In this document: piece after piece, positions 7,258-14,480 of the stretch
Layout of the letters: every line of letters begins with the position of its first letter
How positions within the stretch are numbered: the stretch's first letter is position 1
Notes under the pieces: model-generated
Seen by the model: only the letters and a program-made list of their open reading frames with translations
Database searches by the model: none
What the model was told of the DNA's origin: nothing
Position numbers and translations under genes: made by a program
NCBI GenBank assembly: GCA_049454295.1
Contig: JBMTYG010000067.1
Span: 1-16,718, forward strand
Length of the DNA: 16,718 bases
Reading direction: 5' to 3'
Origin: UBA7803 sp049454295
GTDB lineage: Bacteria; Pseudomonadota; Gammaproteobacteria; Pseudomonadales; Azotimanducaceae

Positions 7258-8319
7258 CTACCCGCGACGCGCGTGCTCAAGCCCGCGCATCGCGCCCGCT
7301 CGAACGTCAGCGGGTGAATAGTTGACCGCGGCTGCGCCAGCCGCTGTCCCGTCGATGGCGCGTTTGATAATGCCCTGCAGGATGGCGCCGCTGCGAAAGG
7401 CGTGGAAGGCGCGATAGAACGACTCGCGTGCCATGGAGAGCCCGGTCGCGGCGCAGTAACGGTCGCGCAGCGCGGCGTACTCGGGCACACCCAGGGCAGC
7501 AAGATCGCGGCCACCAAAACTGCGCTCGCCCGGCGGCGCAAACCACGGCTGCGTGAAGTAGGTAAAGTCGGCGAGCGGGTCGCCAATGGTCGAAAGCTCC
7601 CAATCGAGCACAGACGCAAGCCGAGGCTCGGACGGATGGCTAAGCAGATTGTGAAAGCTGTAATCGCCGTGAACGATTGTGGTTCGCGCCTGATCGGGGA
7701 TGGATCGCTTGAGCCAGTCGATGAGCTCATGCATCTCCGGTAGCTTTTCCGTTTCCGTTTCCTCGAACTGGCGCGACCAGCGCGATACCTGCCGCTCGAA
7801 GTAGTTGCCCGGGGGGCCATAATCACCAAGACCCAGCGCTTCATGGTCCAGGCGGTGCAACGCCGCCAGCGTGTCCACATACGACTCCACCAGCGCCTGA
7901 CGCGAGGTCGGCGCAAGGTCCGGCATCGACACGTCAGCCCGCGCAAAACCGGCAACGTGACTCATGACAAAGAACACGGTGCCGAGCACCGACTCATCGC
8001 CACAGAAGAGTAACGCCTGCGGAACTGGAAACGCCGTGGTGTTGAGCGCGCGTAAAACCCGGTATTCGCGGTCTACCGCATGCGCGGATTTGACCAGGCG
8101 ACCCGGCGGCTTGCGCCGCAGCACATAGTTGCGAGCGGGGGTTGCAAGAAAATAGGTGGGGTTGGATTGACCGCCCTCGAACTGCTTCACGGCAAGCGGA
8201 CCCGCAAACCCTGCCAGATGGGTCGCCAGATACGCTTCGAGACGATCTTCGTCAAACCGATGCGCAGCCTTCACCTCAATGGTTTCGCTCGCGAAACCGG
8301 TCTCACCCTGTGTTGTCAT
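7258..8319 (-). CDS. Phosphotransferase family protein (APH fold, ACAD10/11 kinase-like)
   Basis: This 353-residue aminoglycoside-phosphotransferase-fold kinase resembles the N-terminal domain of ACAD10/ACAD11 more than antibiotic-resistance enzymes. Motifs are the nucleotide loop GGQSNPTYFL (49-58), K70 in VLRRKPPGR, the catalytic loop HGDYSFHNLL (217-226) with D219 and N224, and the metal-binding DWELSTIGDPLAD (239-251) with D239. Relatives in levulinate and 4-hydroxy-acid catabolism phosphorylate 4-hydroxyacyl-CoA, and others accept unknown small molecules. Location next to a crotonase and several oxygenases supports an acyl-CoA role, which is inference. The ATG has GGGGAG five bases upstream. 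It is transcribed divergently from the PhyH/BVMO genes and is followed by the Rieske gene on the same strand. It is unlikely to be a resistance gene. Confidence 0.9.
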   Translation of the reverse strand: MTTQGETGFASETIEVKAAHRFDEDRLEAYLATHLAGFAGPLAVKQFEGGQSNPTYFLATPARNYVLRRKPPGRLVKSAHAVDREYRVLRALNTTAFPVPQALLFCGDESVLGTVFFVMSHVAGFARADVSMPDLAPTSRQALVESYVDTLAALHRLDHEALGLGDYGPPGNYFERQVSRWSRQFEETETEKLPEMHELIDWLKRSIPDQARTTIVHGDYSFHNLLSHPSEPRLASVLDWELSTIGDPLADFTYFTQPWFAPPGERSFGGRDLAALGVPEYAALRDRYCAATGLSMARESFYRAFHAFRSGAILQGIIKRAIDGTAAGAAAVNYSPADVRAGAMRGLEHARRG

Positions 8320-8423
8320 GACGCTCTCCCCACTGCCCTCGACCCAAGTAGACCACGTTTGAATTACAGCGCGGAAGGGGGCAGGATCAGCGCGTGGAGC
8401 CGGTCTTCGCGGGGGAAGAGAGG
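8320..8423. promoter_or_regulatory. divergent promoter region, phosphotransferase / PhyH-BVMO
   Basis: This 104-bp region must hold starts for two divergent units. On the plus strand a weak sigma70-like pair is TTGAAT (8359-8364) and CAGGAT (8382-8387) with 17-bp spacing. On the minus strand TGTAAT (complement of 8363-8368) is a good -10 without a clear -35. The two candidates overlap, which would allow shared control of both units. No convincing operator palindrome is visible. The region assignment is firmer than the individual boxes. Confidence 0.4.
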
Positions 8424-9683
8424 ATGATCACACTGCCGCATCACTGCGAATTCCTGACACCCGAGTGGGCGCAGCGCGCGCGCACCTTCATCGCCAAACG
8501 CGTGGCGGCCGAGCCTGCGCGGTATGCTGCGTCGTTCACCCTTTCGCTACGGCTGCAGAATGCACCGCCACATCTTGGGCTGACCGATAACGTGGGCGCC
8601 TGGACGCTTCGCTGCTGTGACGAAGCGGTAACGATCACACCCACGTTCGATGACGATGCCGATCTCACACTCACCGGCGACTACCAGGCTGCGCTGACAG
8701 CCGCGCAGACGGTCGGCGCACTGGCGCCCGGAGCGCTCGCTGCCGCCCTGCGCGAGGTCGAGCAGCTGTACGGCGCAAATGTCATTACCGTGCGCGGCAC
8801 CCTCCCCGATGCAGCAAGCTGGGAACTGGTGGCTCAGCTGTACGATCATCTCGCGCGCCAGACGGTAGAAAATCCCGATCTCGCTCATCGCGCCGCACGC
8901 CTTGGCATCACGCGTCAGGTACGCGAGATGGAAGAGCAGGGTTACACCGTCCTTGAAGGCGCCATCTCACCTGCGTTTGCCGATGAACTGCGCGACGCGA
9001 CCCTGCAGGCGCTGCTACCGCACCATGGAACGCAGCTGCAGTGGATGCTCTATCACGGCCGAGCATTCGAACGCGTGGTGCAGAACCCCAAGCTGATGAC
9101 GCTGATCGACGTATCGCTTGGGCGCGGCGCGGTGATCGCGTCCTTGAGCGCGATCCGTCGCGGCCCCGGACCGGGGTTCATCCCCATGCATACCGACTAT
9201 TCCATGATCCCGGAGCCGTACCCTGAGTTTGCGATGACAGGTGTCGGCGTATGGGCCATGGAGGACTGGACTGTCGCATCCGGACCGACCTGGATCGTGC
9301 CCGGCAGTCATCGGCTACGGCGCGGCCCGCGCCGGGGTGAAGGAATCGATGCCGGCGTGCCGATCGAGATGCCGCAAGGCTCGGTCGTGTTCTTCACCCA
9401 CGGGGTCTGGCACTGGCAGGGCGATCGTACGGAACCCGGCGAACGGGTCACCCTGCACGCGCACTTCAATCGCGGCATCCTGCGCGGACTCGAACCAAAG
9501 AAGATCGATATCCAGATGCTGTATCGTAATCCGCCCCGGCTTGGCGAAATGCTCGGTGAGGATGACTGGTTCGACAAGCTGACCGCCGCGGGGCGCGATC
9601 ACACCCGCGCGGCCTATATGGCGCGGCTGCACCAGTTTTCCGAGGCGCAGAAACAGGTACTGCTGGAGGGAGCCCGAGGATGA
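8424..9683 (+). CDS. Two-domain protein: SCP2-like N-terminus plus phytanoyl-CoA dioxygenase (PhyH)-like oxygenase
   Basis: This is a 419-residue protein. The C-terminal part (about 165-400) looks like a PhyH-family Fe(II)/2-oxoglutarate dioxygenase. It has H256-T-D258 in MHTDYS, the distal histidine H326 in THGVWHW (H330 is an alternative), and an arginine in GERVTLHAH placed to bind 2-oxoglutarate. It would hydroxylate a substrate while decarboxylating 2-oxoglutarate. The N-terminal part (about 1-145) opens FLTPEWAQRAR and contains DDADLTLTGDYQAAL and VITVRGTLPD, which resemble SCP2-type lipid-binding domains; this is moderately supported. I prefer ATG 8424 because GGGGGAAGAGAGG lies directly upstream and GTG 8394 would add unremarkable residues. 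The stop overlaps the BVMO start as ATGA. Substrate unknown; a hydrophobic or CoA-linked molecule is inferred. Confidence 0.85.
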   Translation: MITLPHHCEFLTPEWAQRARTFIAKRVAAEPARYAASFTLSLRLQNAPPHLGLTDNVGAWTLRCCDEAVTITPTFDDDADLTLTGDYQAALTAAQTVGALAPGALAAALREVEQLYGANVITVRGTLPDAASWELVAQLYDHLARQTVENPDLAHRAARLGITRQVREMEEQGYTVLEGAISPAFADELRDATLQALLPHHGTQLQWMLYHGRAFERVVQNPKLMTLIDVSLGRGAVIASLSAIRRGPGPGFIPMHTDYSMIPEPYPEFAMTGVGVWAMEDWTVASGPTWIVPGSHRLRRGPRRGEGIDAGVPIEMPQGSVVFFTHGVWHWQGDRTEPGERVTLHAHFNRGILRGLEPKKIDIQMLYRNPPRLGEMLGEDDWFDKLTAAGRDHTRAAYMARLHQFSEAQKQVLLEGARG

Positions 9684-11506
9684 CACGGCTACCGACTCAA
9701 TTCTCCAATCTGGGGTTCGATCCCGACGCCCTGCGTATGCGCTACCGGGAAGAACGCGACAAGCGTCTGCGCACGGATGGCGACGAACAGTACGTCGAGA
9801 TGACCGAGACCTTTGCCCACTACGCTGACGTCGATCCGTATGTTGAGCCAGGATTCGAGCGCGAGCCGCTCGCAACGGAAATCGACGTCGCCATCATCGG
9901 TGGCGGTTTCAGCGGCATGCTGGCCGCCGTGCGTCTGCACGAGCGCGGCATCACCGACGTGCGCATCATCGAATCCGGCGGCGACTTCGGCGGCACCTGG
10001 TACTGGAATCGCTATCCGGGTGCGCAGTGCGACATCGAGTCGTACTGTTATCTACCCCTGCTCGAAGAGCTGAATGTGCTGCCGAAGGAAAAGTACTCCT
10101 TCGCGCCCGAGATCTTCGAACACTCACAGCGTATTGGACGCGAATACGGGCTCTACGACATCACTCTGTTCCAGACCCGGGTGACCGAGCTGCGCTGGGA
10201 TGCTGCGCAGGACCGATGGCAGGTGAGCACAAACCGCAACGACCGGATTAGCGCGCGATTCGTGATCCAGGCCGTTGGCACCGCGAGCCGCCCGAAGCTT
10301 CCGGGTATTCCAGGAATCCAGGATTTCGCGGGGCACTCCTTCCACACCAGCCGGTGGGACTACGCGTACACCGGCGGCGATCACCAAGGCGACCTGACCG
10401 GGCTTCATGACAAGCGCGTCGCCATTATCGGCACCGGCGCCACGGCAATTCAGTGCGTGCCCCACGTAGGTCGTCACGCCCGCTCGCTGCACGTCTTTCA
10501 GCGCACGCCCTCGTCCGTTGATCTGCGCGGCAACAAGCCGACCGACCCGAACTGGGCAGCGACGCTGACGCCAGGCTGGCAGCGCGCCCGGCGCGAGAAC
10601 TTTGCCGACATCGTGGTCGGTCGACCCTTCGAGGTCGATCTGGTCAACGATGGCTGGACTGACATCTTCCGTCGTTTTCAGGCCGATCTGCGTCGCGCCA
10701 TGGCGGAAGGCTCGAACGTCGATATGGAAGAGCTCGCGCTGCGCGCAGAGATTGCAGACTTCCAGAAGATGAACGAAATCCGCCACCGCGTGGATGCGAC
10801 CGTCAGCGATCATGACGCCGCGGAGGCGCTCAAGCCCTGGTATCGACAGTTCTGCAAACGGCCGACGTTCAACGATGAGTATCTGCCCACCTTCAATCGA
10901 CCCAACGTGCATCTGGTTGATGTCAGCACAAACAAAGGCGTTGAGCGCATCACGCCCAAAGGGGTGGTCGCAAACGGTGTGGAGTACGAGGTCGACTGCA
11001 TCATCTTCGCCACCGGGTTTGAGATCACCTCGGCGCCGAAGCGTCGGGTGAGCTTCGACATCATCGGTCGGGAAGGTGAATCACTCTTCGACCATTGGCG
11101 CGACGGTTTACGCACATTGCACGGGCTTTCGGCACACGGATTCCCGAACTGGTTCTTCATCGGGGTGAACCAGAACGGGCTTTCCGTGAACATGACCGCG
11201 ATGTTTGATGACCAGGCCCAACACATCGCCTACATCCTGAGTGAACTCAAGAGGCGCGGCCTCACGGTGGCTGAGGTCACCGCGGAGGCAGAAACCGCCT
11301 GGATCGCGGAGATCCGACGGCTTGCGGTCAATAACCTCGCATTCCAGGAGGCTTGCACGCCGGGGTACTACAACAACGAAGGTCAGCTTGCTGCGCGCGG
11401 CAAGGGCATCAGCAGCGAGGTCTATGCGCCCGGCATCAACGCGTTCAACGCGCTGCTCGCCGCGTGGCGCGAAACAGGTCTGCTCGAGGGTTTCGCCGTG
11501 CGATGA
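9680..11506 (+). CDS. Type I Baeyer-Villiger monooxygenase (flavoprotein)
   Basis: Type I BVMOs use FAD, NADPH and O2 to insert oxygen next to a carbonyl, making esters or lactones. This 608-residue protein has the FAD Rossmann motif GGGFSG (74-79) after an extension of about 65 residues. It also has the GGTWYWNRYPGAQCD segment (104-118) with conserved D118, and the NADPH Rossmann motif GTGATA (251-256). The BVMO fingerprint F216-A-G218-HSF-H222-TSR-W226-D227 lies between the two. R275 in FQRTP aligns with the active-site arginine of phenylacetone monooxygenase. Length and extension resemble the roughly 600-residue macrocyclic-ketone BVMOs more than cyclohexanone monooxygenase. The ATG overlaps the PhyH stop and has GGAGGG at 9665-9670. 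No partner reductase is needed. Regiochemistry and substrate are unassigned. Confidence 0.93.
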   Translation: MTRLPTQFSNLGFDPDALRMRYREERDKRLRTDGDEQYVEMTETFAHYADVDPYVEPGFEREPLATEIDVAIIGGGFSGMLAAVRLHERGITDVRIIESGGDFGGTWYWNRYPGAQCDIESYCYLPLLEELNVLPKEKYSFAPEIFEHSQRIGREYGLYDITLFQTRVTELRWDAAQDRWQVSTNRNDRISARFVIQAVGTASRPKLPGIPGIQDFAGHSFHTSRWDYAYTGGDHQGDLTGLHDKRVAIIGTGATAIQCVPHVGRHARSLHVFQRTPSSVDLRGNKPTDPNWAATLTPGWQRARRENFADIVVGRPFEVDLVNDGWTDIFRRFQADLRRAMAEGSNVDMEELALRAEIADFQKMNEIRHRVDATVSDHDAAEALKPWYRQFCKRPTFNDEYLPTFNRPNVHLVDVSTNKGVERITPKGVVANGVEYEVDCIIFATGFEITSAPKRRVSFDIIGREGESLFDHWRDGLRTLHGLSAHGFPNWFFIGVNQNGLSVNMTAMFDDQAQHIAYILSELKRRGLTVAEVTAEAETAWIAEIRRLAVNNLAFQEACTPGYYNNEGQLAARGKGISSEVYAPGINAFNALLAAWRETGLLEGFAVR

Positions 11507-11583
11507 TGCGGGCGACGCCGAACGGTCCCGATAGCTGGAGACTCTGTTCTTCGTTAACCTCACGGTTCTCTCCGGGCTAGGCC
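11507..11583 (+). other. short gap between BVMO and the exporter operon
   Basis: These 77 bp separate the BVMO stop from the membrane fusion protein. I see no terminator with a T tract and no convincing promoter. An in-frame TAG at 11578-11580 lies directly before the GTG at 11584, so the downstream gene cannot start further left. Read-through from the oxygenase genes into the exporter operon is possible but unproven. Confidence 0.3.
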
Positions 11584-12642
11584 GTGACCGTGACTGAACC
11601 GTCCAATACGCGCGCGCTGCTCGACGAACTGCGCATCGATCGCCGCCCGCGACCGAGACGGCGCAGCCGGTCAGCCGTCATCGGTCTCACCCTGCTGGTC
11701 GCGATTGGCGCGCTTGCGGTCTGGTGGCGCGGCGACGAAGGCAACGTCGCCTCACAGCCAGCGCCCGCAGCCATCCCCCCGGTAACTGAAACAAACCCTT
11801 CCACGCCTATATCTCCTGGGACGTCAGCGCCCGCCGAGATCTTGAGCGCCGGCAGCAGCGTGCTAGATGCCACCGGCTACGTCGTCGCACGGCGCAAGGC
11901 AACGGTCAGCGCGGAAGTGACGGGGCAGGTCACGGAGGTATTCATCGAAGAAGGTCAGACCGTCGCCGCTGGCGAACTGCTGGCACGGCTCGACGACGCC
12001 GCCCCGCGGGCGCAGCTCGATCTTGCGCAGGCACAGCTCGATGCGGCTGTTTCCAGTGCGAAAGAGATCGCCCTGCAACACGCCCAGGCGGAACGCGATC
12101 TGGTCCGAACCACCCGCCTCGCGGAACGAGGGCTTGCAAGCCCCGCCGCGGTTGAGCGTGACCGCCTCGCGCTTGATGCACTGGAGGCGCGCGAGGACGT
12201 TGCGCGCCAGCAAGTCACGGTTCAAAAGCGCGCGCTCGCCGTACAGGCGCGCGCCCTCGAAGAACGGGAAGTTCGCGCGCCCTTTGCGGGCGTCGTTGTT
12301 GCCAAGGCAGCGCAGCCCGGCGAAATCATCTCGCCGATCTCCGCCGGCGGTGGGTTTACCCGAACCGGCATCTGCACCATCGTCGACATGAGCTCGCTCG
12401 AGGTCGAAGTCGACGTGAATGAGGCCTATATCAATCGCGTCTACGGCGAGCAGCCGGTGGAGGTGCGCCTGAACGCCTATCCTGATGCGCCCTATGAGGC
12501 CGCGGTCATCGCCATCATCCCGAGCGCGGACCGTAACAAGGCAACGGTGCGCGTGCGGATACGTCTGCTCGCGCCGGATGCGCGCGTGCTGCCGGATATG
12601 GGTGTGCGCGTCGCGTTTCTCGAGGCGCCGGGGGCCGCATGA
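11584..12642 (+). CDS. HlyD/MacA-type periplasmic membrane fusion protein of an ABC exporter
   Basis: This 352-residue periplasmic adaptor links an inner-membrane ABC transporter to an outer-membrane channel. A basic N-terminus (RRPRPRRRSR) precedes one membrane anchor (about 31-48), and there is no lipobox. The lipoyl/barrel-sandwich half-motif GYVVARRKATVSAEVTGQV comes next. A coiled-coil hairpin rich in Ala/Gln/Glu/Arg (about 140-225) follows, then the second lipoyl half (VRAPFAGVVVAKAAQPGEII) and a beta-barrel region ending near the C-terminus. The GTG start is bounded by an in-frame TAG immediately upstream; a second GTG two codons later is equally possible. The ribosome binding site is poor. 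The stop overlaps the ATPase start as ATGA. No TolC-like gene is in the window. The exported substrate is unknown. Confidence 0.9.
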   Translation: MTVTEPSNTRALLDELRIDRRPRPRRRSRSAVIGLTLLVAIGALAVWWRGDEGNVASQPAPAAIPPVTETNPSTPISPGTSAPAEILSAGSSVLDATGYVVARRKATVSAEVTGQVTEVFIEEGQTVAAGELLARLDDAAPRAQLDLAQAQLDAAVSSAKEIALQHAQAERDLVRTTRLAERGLASPAAVERDRLALDALEAREDVARQQVTVQKRALAVQARALEEREVRAPFAGVVVAKAAQPGEIISPISAGGGFTRTGICTIVDMSSLEVEVDVNEAYINRVYGEQPVEVRLNAYPDAPYEAAVIAIIPSADRNKATVRVRIRLLAPDARVLPDMGVRVAFLEAPGAA

Positions 12643-13325
12643 GCAGCATTGTGCGTCTGCGGGATGTCGCAAAGAGCTATCACCGGGGCAGCACGGAGAT
12701 CAAGGTGCTTGAAGACATCAATCTCGACATCGAGACCGGTGATTTCGTCGCGCTGATGGGGCCTTCAGGCTCCGGCAAGACCACGCTGCTCAATCTGATC
12801 GGTGGAATCGACCAGCCCACGCACGGCGCGATCGAAGTGGCGGGCAGCCCGCTCGAATCGCTCAACCCGCGCGAGCTGGCGCGGTTTCGTTCCGAACACA
12901 TCGGCTTCGTGTTCCAGTTCTACAACCTTCTGCCGGTGCTGAGCGCGGAGCGCAACGTCGAGTTGCCGCTGCTGCTCACCCCGCTCGATCGTGCCGAGCG
13001 CCGGCATCATGCGCGCATCGCGCTGCGCATCGTCGGACTCGAGGACCGTGCGCGGCATCGACCCGGTGAGCTCTCCGGCGGACAACAGCAGCGCGTCGCC
13101 ATCGCCCGGGCGTTGGTCTCCGATCCCGATCTGCTGGTGTGCGACGAGCCGACCGGCGATCTGGATCGCGCCACCGCGGACGACATCCTTGCGCTACTCG
13201 GCCTATTGAACCGGGATTTCGGCAAGACCATCGTCATGGTGACCCATGATCCCAAGGCGGCTCAACACGCCGCCCGAGTACTGGAACTGGACAAAGGCCG
13301 GCTTGTTACGAGCGCAACCCATTGA
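12639..13325 (+). CDS. ABC transporter ATP-binding protein, MacB/LolD type
   Basis: This 228-residue nucleotide-binding subunit powers the adjacent permeases. It has Walker A GPSGSGKTT (41-49), Q-loop region FVFQFYNLLPVLSA, signature LSGGQQQR (145-152), Walker B LLVCDEPTGDLD (165-176) with catalytic E170, and H-loop histidine H203 in MVTHD. The PTGDLD form and overall length are those of the MacB/LolD/FtsE group, whose permeases are FtsX-type and work by mechanotransmission rather than by passing substrate through the membrane domain. The ATG overlaps the upstream stop by four bases, and the stop overlaps the next start, so the stoichiometric subunits are translationally coupled. No residue appears missing. 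Confidence 0.95.
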   Translation: MSSIVRLRDVAKSYHRGSTEIKVLEDINLDIETGDFVALMGPSGSGKTTLLNLIGGIDQPTHGAIEVAGSPLESLNPRELARFRSEHIGFVFQFYNLLPVLSAERNVELPLLLTPLDRAERRHHARIALRIVGLEDRARHRPGELSGGQQQRVAIARALVSDPDLLVCDEPTGDLDRATADDILALLGLLNRDFGKTIVMVTHDPKAAQHAARVLELDKGRLVTSATH

Positions 13326-14479
13326 GTCTTGGCGTACTGATTTGGGCGGGGCTCATGCGCCGACCGGGGCGAACGGTGCTGACGCTGCTTTCAATCATCG
13401 TTGCTTTTCTGCTGTTCGGTCTGCTCCGGAGCGTAGGTACCGCGTTCAGCGAACGCATCGAAATCGCCGGCGTCGACCGGCTAATCGTCTCGCCGCGCTA
13501 TTCCATCGTGGATCCGCTGCCGATTGCGCACCGCAATGTCATTGCGCAGATCGAGGGCGTCAGCGCCGTTACCCATGCGGACTGGTTCGGCGGCTTTTAC
13601 CAGGATCGACGGAATTTCTTTCCGAAGTATCCGGTGACACCCAAGGAATACTTCTCGCTGTTCCCGGAATACCAGATACCGGCTGCTGAGCTTGACGCCT
13701 TTGCGCGTACGCGGACGGGCGCCGTCGCCCCGAAGACTCTGATGGCTAACTACGGCTGGAAAATCGGCGACCGCATCCCGATCGAAGGCGATATCTGGCC
13801 GAAACGCGACGGTGATCGACGCTGGGAATTCGAACTGGTCGGCGCCTATGAAGCGCCGGGGGCCGATCGTCAGCCCGGCGAGTTCCTCATCAACTACGCC
13901 TACTTCGACGAGGCGCGTCAGTTCGGCACCGGCGGGGTCGGCTGGTTCATCGTTCGCGTTGTCGATCCAGCGCAAGCCGCAGAGGTCGCCCGCGCGATCG
14001 ATGCCGCCTTCGACAATTCACCCAACGCGACCCGGACCTCGACGGAAGCTGATTTCGCGCGCCAGTTCGCCAATCAGATCGGTGATATCGGCCTGCTCAT
14101 GACCGGTATTCTCTCCGCGGTGTTCTTCACCATCGTGCTGCTGACCGGCAACACGCTGACACAAGCGCTGCGCGAACGGATTCCCGAGCTTGCGGTGCTG
14201 AAGACACTCGGATTTCCAGACCTGACGGTGGCGCTCGTGGTCCTTGGGGAGGCGATAGCGCTGACTGCCTCCGGGGGCGCACTCGGACTAGGGCTTGCGC
14301 TCTTTGCCGAGCCGGCGCTGGCGCGGGGGCTTGGCAGCGTGATACCGACCTTCAACATCAGCGCCACGACCCTCGCGAGCGGAATGGTGCTCGCGCTGTT
14401 GCTGGGTGTCCTTGTCGGGGCCATTCCGGCCTGGCAGGCACGGCGCCTGGACATCATCTCTGCCCTGCGGCAGATCTGA
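13322..14479 (+). CDS. FtsX-type ABC permease, first subunit
   Basis: This 385-residue inner-membrane permease has the MacB/LolC layout: one N-terminal membrane helix (about 18-38, TVLTLLSIIVAFLLFGLL), a large periplasmic domain (about 40-255), then three C-terminal helices in an FtsX domain. The conserved ALRERIPELAVLKTLGF coupling segment follows the second helix. The chosen start is TTG at 13322, overlapping the ATPase stop as TTGA. This matches the coupling seen elsewhere in the operon and leaves a normal cytosolic leader. An ATG eleven codons in (LMRRPG) is the alternative. It is not obviously more similar to the next permease than family membership requires, so the two probably form a heterodimer. 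Confidence 0.9.
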   Translation: MSLGVLIWAGLMRRPGRTVLTLLSIIVAFLLFGLLRSVGTAFSERIEIAGVDRLIVSPRYSIVDPLPIAHRNVIAQIEGVSAVTHADWFGGFYQDRRNFFPKYPVTPKEYFSLFPEYQIPAAELDAFARTRTGAVAPKTLMANYGWKIGDRIPIEGDIWPKRDGDRRWEFELVGAYEAPGADRQPGEFLINYAYFDEARQFGTGGVGWFIVRVVDPAQAAEVARAIDAAFDNSPNATRTSTEADFARQFANQIGDIGLLMTGILSAVFFTIVLLTGNTLTQALRERIPELAVLKTLGFPDLTVALVVLGEAIALTASGGALGLGLALFAEPALARGLGSVIPTFNISATTLASGMVLALLLGVLVGAIPAWQARRLDIISALRQI

Positions 14480-14480
14480 C

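Noticed and set aside
7258..8319. Aminoglycoside resistance gene
   Set aside because: The fold is APH-like, but the motifs and context fit the ACAD10/11-type phosphotransferase group, and there are no mobile-element signs nearby.
10124..10912. 262-codon minus-strand frame inside the BVMO gene
   Set aside because: It lies across the BVMO fingerprint and second Rossmann motif, which are clearly coding on the plus strand.
11863..12672. 269-codon minus-strand frame opposite the membrane fusion protein
   Set aside because: It lies over the coiled-coil coding region. Repetitive codon composition explains the long open antisense frame.
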